DNA of 42,915 bases, from assembly GCA_027013295.1 (NCBI GenBank), contig JALUXP010000099.1, positions 1 to 42,915 on the forward strand, given 5' to 3'. The DNA comes from Sulfurimonas sp. GTDB lineage: Bacteria > Campylobacterota > Campylobacteria > Campylobacterales > Sulfurimonadaceae. The translations under genes were made by a program, and so were the position numbers. Numbering within the stretch: position 1 is the stretch's first letter; each line of letters starts with the position of its first letter. A model generated the notes under the pieces. That model was not told the DNA's origin and did no database searches. It saw nothing but the letters and a program-made list of their open reading frames with translations. Of this stretch, positions 9,215-17,311 are shown in pieces.

Positions 9215-9230
9215 TGGAATAGATAATGCT
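9215..9230 (+). promoter_or_regulatory. RpoN (sigma-54) promoter in front of flgM
   Basis: TGGAATAGATAATGCT starts right after the flgJ stop, again with GG and GC 10 bases apart. The -12 part (ATGCT) is slightly weaker than that of flgI. It would drive flgM-flgN-flgK about 110 bp upstream of flgM. Confidence 0.55.
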
Positions 9231-9285
9231 TTATATTAGGTAAGTAAAGAATTTGAAAATTTACTTGATATTTTTAAGAATTTGT

Positions 9286-9291
9286 CGATAT
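9286..9291 (+). promoter_or_regulatory. FliA (sigma-28) -10 element in front of flgM
   Basis: CGATAT in the context GTCGATATAG matches the sigma-28 -10 box of this group. A -35 box is not convincing. flgM is known in Campylobacter to be read from both RpoN and FliA promoters, which fits the pair seen here. Confidence 0.4.
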
Positions 9292-9340
9292 AGTTACATA
9301 TAGTAAAAGTCTTCTTGCTATGATGACTAAAGGACATATT

Positions 9341-9556
9341 ATGATATCACAAGTAAATGCTGTTGGAATAGCTTCTATATATGCCAACAACTCAAATAAT
9401 AAAGTGCAAAAAGGTGCTACGCAAAGAGCGGAGTCAACAATCTCCTCACAGGGGGATAAAAGTAAGGTTGATCAGATCAAAGAGTCAATAGAATCTGGAA
9501 CTTACAAAATAGACTTACAAGCTTTATCTCAAAAAATTGCAGAGGAGTTGTTGTAG
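9341..9556 (+). CDS. flgM: FlgM, anti-sigma-28 factor
   Basis: Holds FliA inactive until the flagellar export gate lets FlgM out. The 71-residue product is small, hydrophilic and disordered at its N-terminus, with the conserved C-terminal sigma-binding helix region VDQIKESIESGTYKIDLQALSQKIAEELL in type. The ATG at 9341 is chosen because AAAGGA lies 6 bases upstream; the in-frame ATG at 9320 has no ribosome binding site. It opens the flgM-flgN-flgK unit, whose spacing is 20 and 9 bp. Confidence 0.88.
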   Translation: MISQVNAVGIASIYANNSNNKVQKGATQRAESTISSQGDKSKVDQIKESIESGTYKIDLQALSQKIAEELL

Positions 9557-9576
9557 TTCTACCATAGGAGTAAAGC

Positions 9577-10005
9577 ATGCTATCCCATCACCTACAAGGT
9601 GCTTTGAGCGATTTAAAAGATATTATTGAGATTACAAATTCAGATATCGAGGATATAAAAGAAGCTCATCATGATGCACAGTTTGCTAGATTGTCCCTTA
9701 AAGAAGAAAAAATTAAAAGTTTTGAGTCAAAAAAAGCGATGATAGATTATGAAATTTCATCAATGATGATAGAAAATCCTGGTACCCAACTACCAGAACT
9801 CCTCGATGCACAACAACATGAGGCACTTGCTGAGTTACGAGTTGAACTTTCTAACCTGAAAAAAGTAAATAAAAAATATGCAAAATTTGTTTTAAGTATA
9901 AGCAATCTATACAATAAATTTTTAGAACGCTTAGTCCCGACTGAGATGAATGGTTACCAAAAGAGAGCAACATCTAAAGCTACATTATTGCAAGTTAGAG
10001 TATAA
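9577..10005 (+). CDS. flgN: FlgN-like flagellar export chaperone
   Basis: Cytoplasmic chaperone that keeps hook-associated proteins FlgK and FlgL unfolded for export. The 142 residues are almost all helical with a long heptad-like pattern (KEEKIKSFESKKAMIDYEI; ELRVELSNLKKVNKKYAKF), the usual look of FlgN. Sequence similarity in this family is low, so the position between flgM and flgK is the main evidence. AGGAGT lies 6-8 bases before the ATG. Confidence 0.8.
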   Translation: MLSHHLQGALSDLKDIIEITNSDIEDIKEAHHDAQFARLSLKEEKIKSFESKKAMIDYEISSMMIENPGTQLPELLDAQQHEALAELRVELSNLKKVNKKYAKFVLSISNLYNKFLERLVPTEMNGYQKRATSKATLLQVRV

Positions 10006-10014
10006 GAGTCTTCT

Positions 10015-11898
10015 ATGTCTTCGATATTTAATACGCTCAACATTGGTTACTCTGGGCTTAATGTAGCTCAGGTAGCGGTTAGTACAACTTCTCAAAATAT
10101 CTCCAATGCGGGGACAGAGGGCTACTCAAGACAAAGGACAGTTACTTCAGTCGCACAGCCACTTTCCACAGAACCTGGAAATGTAGGAAATGGGGCAAAG
10201 ATAGAAGATATTAAAAGAATCTTTGACAACTTTGTTTATGATAGATACAGAAGTCTCTCTGGTGATAACGAGTATGCAGATTTTTCAGAAAAAACTTTAA
10301 ATGAACTCTCAACATATTTTCCAGAGATTGATCAGGTAGGCATCAAGTCAGATTTGTCAAAATACTTTAATATGTGGCAAACTTATGCCGATAATCCTGA
10401 TAATGATGCAATAAAACTAGCACTTTCTGAACAAGCAATTGCAGTAACTAAAAATATAAAATACACACAAGCTAAGATCGTTGCATTGCAATCAAGAGTG
10501 AATGAGCAACTACTTGTTAATGTAAATAAGGTAAATGAGCTCACTAGTCAATTAGCTGCAGTTAACCATTCCATAGCGATTGCTGAATCTGGTGGGGGTT
10601 ACACAGCAAATGATTTGAGAGATAAAAGAAATATTTTGGAAAGAAATATTATCCGCTTGGTGGGTGGTAAGGTTAATACTCAAACGCTTACTTCAAATAT
10701 TGAGGTAGATCCTTCATCAAATACAACATCTGGAAGCTACACTCTCAATGTCAATGGGTTTAACCTTGTTGATGGTCAAGCAAGTCATAAAATTCATATT
10801 GACAATGCAAAAAATCCAAATAAATTTTATGAACTTTCTTATGAAAGACAAGATGGAAAGCTTATCCCTATGGATGAGAACATAAGTGGTGGAACGATTG
10901 GAGCTATCTTAACTTTACGAGGTAAAACTGGACTTAGGCAAGGTGATGGTGCTCCTACTGATGGGATTTTACAAAATATTGTCACACAGATGAATGCCTT
11001 TGCAAAGGGCTTTATCGAAAATACAAATAATCTTTATGCACAAGGTGCTACAGATAGAATGACATCAAATTCTCTTGATATAAATCCAACTAATTCTGTA
11101 GTAAATTCTGGTCTTAATATAAAAACAGGGTCATTTGACATTGTGGTTTATGATATTGATGGCAAAGCAGTAGCAAAGCGAAAGATAAACATAGATGCTT
11201 CAACTACTATGAATATAGTTTCTGGTGGTAACTCCATAGAGTACCAAGTAGGAGCAAGTATTGATGATAACGGCGATGGAAATGCTAATGATAATATAAA
11301 TAATTATATACAGTATAATTGGGCAACAGATGCAGGTGGTAACAATGCTGTAGAATTTGCTATGAATCCATCTCAGGCAGCGAGTGGATACACTTTTGCA
11401 ATCGTTGACCAGTCCGATACCACGGATTTCGCTGGGGGTACAAATTTCGCTGGTGCATTAGGTTTACATAGATTTTTTGATGGTAAAGATGCAACAGATA
11501 TTACCTTACATTCAGCATTTAAAACAAATCCAACTTTGATATCTGGAGGTAAGGCTCCAATATCTGGAGATAATACTTTGGCTTTAGATATGGTAGAACA
11601 ACAGTCTGAAAAGTATGATTTTGAAGTTGGAAATATTACCTACAACACATCCTTGTATGGTATGTTTGATACTTTGGCTACAGATGTAGGTACAAAAACT
11701 AGTTCAGCTGTCTCCCATAAGGAGGCAGTGTTAGCACAATTTAATGCAACTAAACTAGAATATTCTGGAATTTCTAATGTAAGTACTGATGAAGAGATGA
11801 CAAATTTAATTAGATATCAAACATCCTATGCAGCTTCAGCAAAATTAATCTCTACTATAGATAAAATGATGCAAACATTATTAGGTATAAAACAGTAG
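10015..11898 (+). CDS. flgK: Flagellar hook-associated protein 1 FlgK
   Basis: First junction protein between hook and filament, exported by the flagellar type III system. The N-terminus has the rod/hook family helix (FNTLNIGYSGLNVAQ, then TTSQNISNAGTEGYSRQ). The C-terminus has the matching helix (GISNVSTDEEMTNLIRYQTSYAASAKLISTIDKMMQTLL in type). In between lies a variable domain rich in Asn, Gly and Thr. At 627 residues it is somewhat longer than the enterobacterial form but normal for Campylobacterota. No strong ribosome binding site is seen, which suggests coupling to flgN. Confidence 0.94.
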   Translation: MSSIFNTLNIGYSGLNVAQVAVSTTSQNISNAGTEGYSRQRTVTSVAQPLSTEPGNVGNGAKIEDIKRIFDNFVYDRYRSLSGDNEYADFSEKTLNELSTYFPEIDQVGIKSDLSKYFNMWQTYADNPDNDAIKLALSEQAIAVTKNIKYTQAKIVALQSRVNEQLLVNVNKVNELTSQLAAVNHSIAIAESGGGYTANDLRDKRNILERNIIRLVGGKVNTQTLTSNIEVDPSSNTTSGSYTLNVNGFNLVDGQASHKIHIDNAKNPNKFYELSYERQDGKLIPMDENISGGTIGAILTLRGKTGLRQGDGAPTDGILQNIVTQMNAFAKGFIENTNNLYAQGATDRMTSNSLDINPTNSVVNSGLNIKTGSFDIVVYDIDGKAVAKRKINIDASTTMNIVSGGNSIEYQVGASIDDNGDGNANDNINNYIQYNWATDAGGNNAVEFAMNPSQAASGYTFAIVDQSDTTDFAGGTNFAGALGLHRFFDGKDATDITLHSAFKTNPTLISGGKAPISGDNTLALDMVEQQSEKYDFEVGNITYNTSLYGMFDTLATDVGTKTSSAVSHKEAVLAQFNATKLEYSGISNVSTDEEMTNLIRYQTSYAASAKLISTIDKMMQTLLGIKQ

Positions 11899-11904
11899 TC
11901 CTTC

Positions 11905-12702
11905 ATGCCAAAATTCAGTATATTTATTTTGGTGTTTGTATTTATGTTTTCTTTTTTTGGTTTATATATATATCCCCAAAATCCTTTTTTATTATCTGCT
12001 GAGTCTATTCTCCTCCCTCCATCTTTGGAGCATCTTTTAGGCACAGATAGATTGGGTCGTGATATATTAGCAAGACTTATGGAGGGTGGTAAAGTTTCTT
12101 TACTTATTGGAGTTGGAAGTGCTTTTATAGCTTCATTGATAGGTCTTATGCTGGGAGCTACAGCTGGTTACTTTAGAGGTAAGATTGATAAAGGATTTAT
12201 AGTTTTAGTAGATTTGTTTTTAACATTTCCTACTTTCTTTTTACTCTTAGCCTTGGTAAGTTATGTGAATGCTTCGGCTTGGGTTCTTATTGTTATTATA
12301 TCTATTACAGGTTGGATGACTACTGCTCGGTTGATTCGTAGTGAAAGTTTTAAAATCACTTCTCAGCCATATATTAAGATTTTAGGTATAGCGAATGTCT
12401 CGAAAATCAAAGTTCTTTTGAAGTATTATGCACCAATATTAGCCCCTATATATTTTGTAAGTTTTACTTTTGGCGTAGGTGGAGCAATCCTTGCAGAGTC
12501 TGGACTTAGTTTTTTAGGATTGGGGATAGTCGCTCCTCAGATAAGTTGGGGTACTATTTTAAGTGGTGGTAAAGATGTTGTTCAAATTGCTTGGTGGGTA
12601 AGCTTTTTTCCAGGACTTATGATATTTTTAGTAACATTCTCACTTATAAATATTTCAAATTATCTGCAACACTTAACAAATAAAAAACAGATTCAGGGCT
12701 AA
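11905..12702 (+). CDS. OppC/DppC-type ABC transporter permease (orphan)
   Basis: Inner-membrane permease subunit of a peptide or nickel type ABC importer. The 265-residue protein has an N-terminal TM segment, then the family motif HLLGTDRLGRDILARL at about residues 43-58, five further hydrophobic segments and the EAA-loop region ILAESGLSFLGLGI before QISWGT, which contacts the ATPase. The partner OppB permease, ATPases and binding protein are not in the window. It starts 6 bp after flgK with no clear ribosome binding site of its own, so it may be read through from the flagellar operon. Confidence 0.88.
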   Translation: MPKFSIFILVFVFMFSFFGLYIYPQNPFLLSAESILLPPSLEHLLGTDRLGRDILARLMEGGKVSLLIGVGSAFIASLIGLMLGATAGYFRGKIDKGFIVLVDLFLTFPTFFLLLALVSYVNASAWVLIVIISITGWMTTARLIRSESFKITSQPYIKILGIANVSKIKVLLKYYAPILAPIYFVSFTFGVGGAILAESGLSFLGLGIVAPQISWGTILSGGKDVVQIAWWVSFFPGLMIFLVTFSLINISNYLQHLTNKKQIQG

Positions 12703-12711
12703 GTTCTAGTC

Positions 12712-13383
12712 CTAGTTTTTTGGTAATCCAAATTTTTGAGTGATGAGTTCACCTTCTTCATTGAAAAACAGATAATAGAGTGTATCCTTTTTGACTTTTA
12801 ATCCTGCTAAATATCTCAGTGCAAGGTTTGCTTGTAGAGAGGCGATGTGCATCACAATGGGTGTTGCAATCCCCTCTGGTGTCTTTTGGGTGATTTTGAA
12901 AGCATCAGTAAATGAAGACTCCTCGATGAAACAAACTTGCCCATGAAATGCCTCTACACTTCCATAAATCCAAGGTAGGTTTTTCTCTTTTGCATAGGTG
13001 TTGATATCGCCTCTTGTTGGGAGATTGTCAGTTGCATCTATGATGAGATCTACTTCGATATTTTTCTTAGTCCATGTCAAAAAATCACACTCATGAGCGA
13101 TAGCTTTGACAAAAGGGCATCTCTGTTGTATGATTTGAGCATTGATATATGCTTTGTTCTTACCCTCATCACCCATTTTAAATGCTATCTGTCTATGGAT
13201 GTTATGCAAAGAGACTTCATCAAAATCAACAAGATGAATCTCACCAATACCACTCGCTCCTAGTGCAAAAGCTAAAGAACTTCCAAGCCCACCAGCACCA
13301 ATGATAACTATCTTTTTATCTTGAAGTGACTCTTGTGTCTCTTCTCCCCAAAGTTGTATCTGTCTGTGAAAGTATTTTATCAT
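12712..13383 (-). CDS. ThiF/MoeB/HesA-family E1-like adenylyltransferase
   Basis: Expected to adenylate the C-terminal Gly of a ubiquitin-like sulfur carrier, or a related carboxylate, with ATP. Present are the nucleotide loop IIGAGGLGSSLA, VDFDEVSLHNIHRQ (acidic and Arg residues of the active site) and DATDNLPTR, the Mg-binding Asp region. At 223 residues it is short, and the two CxxC zinc pairs of MoeB and ThiF are missing. Its ATG overlaps the stop of the nitrilase-like gene by 4 bp, so it is the last gene of the metX unit. The partner carrier protein is not in the window, and the substrate is unknown. Confidence 0.85.
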   Translation of the reverse strand: MIKYFHRQIQLWGEETQESLQDKKIVIIGAGGLGSSLAFALGASGIGEIHLVDFDEVSLHNIHRQIAFKMGDEGKNKAYINAQIIQQRCPFVKAIAHECDFLTWTKKNIEVDLIIDATDNLPTRGDINTYAKEKNLPWIYGSVEAFHGQVCFIEESSFTDAFKITQKTPEGIATPIVMHIASLQANLALRYLAGLKVKKDTLYYLFFNEEGELITQKFGLPKN

Positions 13384-14177
13384 AGCTCGTTCCTTTTTTT
13401 TGTTATCTCTTTAAATCCCCAACTGCGTCTTGAAGTTACTACATTTGAATGGTGTAGATCTACTATCATAAGCTCCTCTTTGTTGCCTAGATGCTCTAGT
13501 AACTCTCCATCAGGCGAAGCAAGGAGTGAATCACCATAAAATTTCCACTTAAAATCTTTATCTTGAAAGTCGCCGATACGATTTGCTCGTAATATATAAC
13601 AATTGTTGGTAAATGCACGGGTGAGGATGAGTGCTTTCCAGCGTTCATAAGACTCAAAAGTTGCTATGCTTGGAACTAAGATGCAGTCAATGTTTTTAGG
13701 TTTTAGGAACATGAAAAATTGATCAAAGTGAAGTTCAAACCCACTCATTATAGCAAATTTAAAACCATCAACCTTAAAAATAAGTGGTGCTTTAAGTGGT
13801 TTTTTTTCATTTGCAAAAAACTTTTCTTCATTCCAATGACCATAGTTGATGAGAATCTGTTGCTCATAATAGGAGGTGGAAGAGGGTGCAAACTTTGCGA
13901 TGGTTTTATAGGCTTTGTTCTTTTTAATCATCACTAGGGGTGCAATGATGGTGATGTTGTAAGTGCTAGAGAGCTCTTTTAAAATCTTAGATTGAAACTC
14001 TGCTTGTTCTTTGATCATACCCATAGAAAGAGATTGTAGCTCTTTAAAAAATGGGTTGAGAATGTATTCACCAAGGAGTAAAACTTTTACTCCTTGTTTA
14101 TGAGCTATGCGTATATAGTTATAAAGTTTTGTAGAGCTCATCCCTTGTGCTGAGAGTTGAAGGGATGCTACTTGCAT
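13380..14177 (-). CDS. Nitrilase-superfamily protein, apparently lacking the catalytic Cys and Lys
   Basis: The 265-residue protein has the whole carbon-nitrogen hydrolase fold: Glu37 in LLLGEYILNPFF, then KFAIMSGFELHF, CILVPSIATFESYERWKALILTRAF, NRIGDF and GDSLLASPDGELL. The usual catalytic positions are changed. The strand that normally reads ICYDLRF reads SGFELHF, so the nucleophile Cys is Gly, and the Lys of the Y-x-K-x-H-L motif appears to be Gln in YEQQIL. Only the Glu of the Glu-Lys-Cys triad is kept, so it may be a binding protein rather than an amidase. It sits 1 bp after xseB and overlaps the E1-like gene by 4 bp. Confidence 0.8.
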   Translation of the reverse strand: MQVASLQLSAQGMSSTKLYNYIRIAHKQGVKVLLLGEYILNPFFKELQSLSMGMIKEQAEFQSKILKELSSTYNITIIAPLVMIKKNKAYKTIAKFAPSSTSYYEQQILINYGHWNEEKFFANEKKPLKAPLIFKVDGFKFAIMSGFELHFDQFFMFLKPKNIDCILVPSIATFESYERWKALILTRAFTNNCYILRANRIGDFQDKDFKWKFYGDSLLASPDGELLEHLGNKEELMIVDLHHSNVVTSRRSWGFKEITKKRNEL

Positions 14178-14178
14178 C

Positions 14179-14370
14179 TTAAGAGCCTTTTATTTGTGTG
14201 ATTTTTATCTGAGCATCTTCGAGAATTTTTTGTGCATCTTGGAGCTCTTTCATACCTTTTTCATATGCTTGGACACTCTCTTGAAGTGTAATCTCTGGTT
14301 TCATCAGGGTATCTAATATCCCTTTGGCAGAATCTAGTTTTGATTCAAAATTTTTTGTTTCTTTAGGCAT
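14179..14370 (-). CDS. xseB: Exodeoxyribonuclease VII small subunit XseB
   Basis: Small helical subunit of the single-strand DNA exonuclease VII. The protein has the family pattern FESKLDSAKGILDTL, then LQESVQAYEKGMKELQDAQKILEDA, forming a helical hairpin. The ATG at 14370 is preferred because AAGG lies 9 bases upstream; the upstream in-frame ATG at 14379 touches that same AAGG and could not be used with it. The result is a 63-residue protein overlapping the metX stop by 8 bp. The large subunit xseA is not in the window. Confidence 0.88.
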   Translation of the reverse strand: MPKETKNFESKLDSAKGILDTLMKPEITLQESVQAYEKGMKELQDAQKILEDAQIKITQIKGS

Positions 14371-15469
14371 CGAGTGCATCCTTAATGTGGTGTTGAAATC
14401 TGTCTAATTCTACGAGAAATGCATCATGTCCATAGTCACTATCTATGTTGATGTATGAGTGCTTTTTATAGCCTATCTCACTGAGTGTATCATCTATCTT
14501 TTTCATCTCAAAATCTCTGAAAAGTAGATCGTTAGAAAAACTAATGAGATGCACTTTGGCTGTTACTTTTTTGAGTGCATCTTTGAGTGAATCAAAACCG
14601 CGTGCAAGATCATAAAGGTTGATCGCTTTTGTGATGTAGAGATAAGTAAGAGGGTCAAACCATTTTGTAAAATTGTAGCCATTGTATTCTAAGTATGATT
14701 CCACTTGAAATTTACCAAAAAGTTCATACAAACCATCTGTCCGTTTATACTCTCGACCAAATTTTTCACTCATAGACTCATGTGATAAAAAGCTAATGTG
14801 ACCTGCCATTCTACCAACAGCCATACCTGTGAGACCACTCTCTTTGAGTATCTCAGGGTCGTAGTAACCTTGTTTAAAATCAGGGTCTTTGAGGATCGCT
14901 TCACTTGCAACTTTGTTAAAAGCTATTGCCCAAGGCTGTGTGGCATATGTTGTAGCTAGAGCTATGATTTTCTTTGCAAAGTTTGGATAAAGAACTGAAA
15001 ATGTAAGGGCTTGCATCCCACCCATAGAGCCACCTATGATAGCCTCTACCCTATGGATGTCAAGTCTGTCAAAAAGAATCCGTTGTGCTTTGACCATATC
15101 TTTGATGGTAATAACTGGAAATTTGTATCGATAGAGTTCATCATAGGGTTTTCTTACACTTATTGGACCAGTAGAACCAAAACATGAACCGATTACATTT
15201 GTGCATATGACAAAATATTTATCTGTGTCTATCACCTTCCCTGAGCCTATCAATCCATCCCACCAGCCAGATTTTCTTTCATCTTCATAAATACCTGCTG
15301 CATGATGGCTTCCAGTGAGAGCATGACAAATTACAATAACATTACTTTTTTCTTCATTGATCGTACCATATGTCTCATAAGTGATATCGTAAGATTCGAG
15401 TATGCGACCACTTTCAAGATAGAGATGATTGTCAAAATGTTGTGTATATGTCTGTAGGTTTAAGTCCAC
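14363..15469 (-). CDS. metX: Homoserine O-acetyltransferase MetX
   Basis: Transfers an acetyl group from acetyl-CoA to homoserine in methionine synthesis. The protein is an alpha/beta hydrolase of normal length (368). The nucleophile elbow GGSMGGMQAL has Ser138, the acid lies in SFSNDLLF near residue 303, and the His in DYGHDAFLVE near 346. Further family motifs are ICHALTGSHH and GSCFGSTGP. The start is GTG, with GGGAGAG about 8 bases upstream. It is the first gene of the minus-strand unit metX-xseB-nitrilase-like-E1-like. Confidence 0.95.
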   Translation of the reverse strand: MDLNLQTYTQHFDNHLYLESGRILESYDITYETYGTINEEKSNVIVICHALTGSHHAAGIYEDERKSGWWDGLIGSGKVIDTDKYFVICTNVIGSCFGSTGPISVRKPYDELYRYKFPVITIKDMVKAQRILFDRLDIHRVEAIIGGSMGGMQALTFSVLYPNFAKKIIALATTYATQPWAIAFNKVASEAILKDPDFKQGYYDPEILKESGLTGMAVGRMAGHISFLSHESMSEKFGREYKRTDGLYELFGKFQVESYLEYNGYNFTKWFDPLTYLYITKAINLYDLARGFDSLKDALKKVTAKVHLISFSNDLLFRDFEMKKIDDTLSEIGYKKHSYINIDSDYGHDAFLVELDRFQHHIKDALDA

Positions 15470-15523
15470 TCGTGTGCTCTCCCAAAATTATAATGCTATT
15501 TTAGCGAAAAGGGCTTAAAAATA

Positions 15524-17311
15524 TTAAAATTCGACAAAAAAACCGTACTCTTTGAGTATTTTAGTCAGTTTTGGTATGTTTTCTTTGAGGACTATTACTC
15601 TGTAACCTTGAGCTTTAATGATGAGTTCTTGAAGTTTTTTGTTTTGCATAAAAAGATTTAGCAACTTTTTGTTGTTGTCTAGTTCAATAACTACTTGTTT
15701 GAGATCTCTTTTTAAAGCATTTGTGTTTTGTTTTATTTCATCAAAAAAGTTTTGAAAAACTTTGGGTGGATTTGACTCTATATTTTTGTAAAAAGAATCT
15801 ATTTTAAGTTCTAGTGCTTTGCTATTTTTACAATCTTTAAATATTTTGGCATAACTTAAAATATATCTATTTGCATCGTATTTATCACAGTATAGTTCCA
15901 GTTTTGCCAAAGAGAGTGCATCTTGTGCATCTACGGTTATGATGGGTTTATACTCATCAAATTTAAGAGTAGTTGGTTTTTTTGTAATAGTTTTTTGTTC
16001 ATAACTCTCACGCAAACCAAAGATATATTCTCCTAGTTTGCTCAACTTTACAAACTCGAGTGAATCCCATGGCGATATATATCCCTTATCTTTAGCACTA
16101 ATAGCATAGGGTGAATAGGGCTCATCATATTTTAGTTCAAAAAGTCCTAAAGCACCAAGGTAAAAAAATGATGCTTTTAAAATGGGTTCTAAAAAAATGG
16201 CATTATAGGTGTTCTCATCTGCATAAAATCTCTCTTGGGCAACCCCATTGTCAGTCACAACTTCACACTCCATATAATACTCAGCTGTTTTATGGGGTCG
16301 GTCTAAATCTATCCTTATATCTCTATATCTGCAAAATTTTATTATGTTATTGATGTCGATCCAGCCATCTTTAGGGAGCTCAAATATAATCTGTTTGAGT
16401 GCTTTAAAAAGGGAAGATTGGTTAGTGTACCAGTTATCGTAGCGTACTTTTTTGAGATGCGATAAAAAAATTCTTGTGATAAAAAAATCCATCTTATCTT
16501 CAAACTGAGTTATCAAAATTTTTTTGAGTGTATCGATCTCTTGACCTTTAAAACCTTTTACTTTCCAGTAATAGTAAGAAAAGCTTCTAGTAAGCATATC
16601 TGTAGCTAGTAAAGACAACTTTTTGTCGGTATAAAACTCCTCAATTTGGGTTGAGTTTTTGAGCATATTTAAACTCTTACTCAAAGGTTTTTCATTTGTT
16701 TTTCCAAACTCTACAAGATTGTTTTTGAGCATCTCTGAGATTGTATTGATAAAATTAAAAATATACTCTTCATTGGAATATGTAAAAAAAGAGTCAAGAC
16801 TCTGTGTATCCTCAACTGCAAAAAGTTCTATCTCTTTAGGCATTGGAAACACCATTTTTAAAATCGATTTGAAATTTCCACGCAAATTCAATATATCACT
16901 AGATCTATTGTAATATTGTGTCTCTACCCTTTGAATAAATACAAATTCATCTTTTTGATCTGTAAGGCTACTTCCCCAGCTAGATTTCTGAGATAAGAAA
17001 TCAATAGAAAATTGTGATATCATATCTTTTGTCTCTAAAGTACTTGTCTCCCAAATAAGATTTTCATAAACAAATTTTGAAGCCTCATTTGGTGATAATT
17101 TATGGTAGATTTTTTCAACAAAAGGAGGCATAGATAAGAGGGTACTGAAATGATCAACAAGATCAAGCTTACGAATAGTACGAATTTTTTTTAGATTAAT
17201 TTTACTCCCTACAATCCCCTCTATAAAGAGTGCAAACTCTAGTAATTCATTGTATGAACAGTTATTAAAGTTTGTCTGAATCTCATTTTTATTTAATTTT
17301 AAGAATTTCAT
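15524..17311 (-). CDS. Unknown protein, third gene of the SNF2 cluster (595 aa)
   Basis: No firm family. It has no signal peptide or membrane segment and is rich in Lys, Leu and Phe. The last 55 residues (LLNLFMQNKKLQELIIKAQ, YRVIVLKENIPKLTKILKEYG) closely match the end of the upstream 435-residue protein, and the similarity extends weakly back to a shared FVKLSKLGEYIFGL / FYKLSELAHYVLGF motif about 190 residues from the end, so the two are paralogues over the C-terminal third. This tail resembles the helicase-associated domain found with XPB-type and SNF2 helicases (Helicase_C_3-like); that is inference. Its ATG overlaps the upstream stop by one base. Confidence 0.75.
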   Translation of the reverse strand: MKFLKLNKNEIQTNFNNCSYNELLEFALFIEGIVGSKINLKKIRTIRKLDLVDHFSTLLSMPPFVEKIYHKLSPNEASKFVYENLIWETSTLETKDMISQFSIDFLSQKSSWGSSLTDQKDEFVFIQRVETQYYNRSSDILNLRGNFKSILKMVFPMPKEIELFAVEDTQSLDSFFTYSNEEYIFNFINTISEMLKNNLVEFGKTNEKPLSKSLNMLKNSTQIEEFYTDKKLSLLATDMLTRSFSYYYWKVKGFKGQEIDTLKKILITQFEDKMDFFITRIFLSHLKKVRYDNWYTNQSSLFKALKQIIFELPKDGWIDINNIIKFCRYRDIRIDLDRPHKTAEYYMECEVVTDNGVAQERFYADENTYNAIFLEPILKASFFYLGALGLFELKYDEPYSPYAISAKDKGYISPWDSLEFVKLSKLGEYIFGLRESYEQKTITKKPTTLKFDEYKPIITVDAQDALSLAKLELYCDKYDANRYILSYAKIFKDCKNSKALELKIDSFYKNIESNPPKVFQNFFDEIKQNTNALKRDLKQVVIELDNNKKLLNLFMQNKKLQELIIKAQGYRVIVLKENIPKLTKILKEYGFFVEF

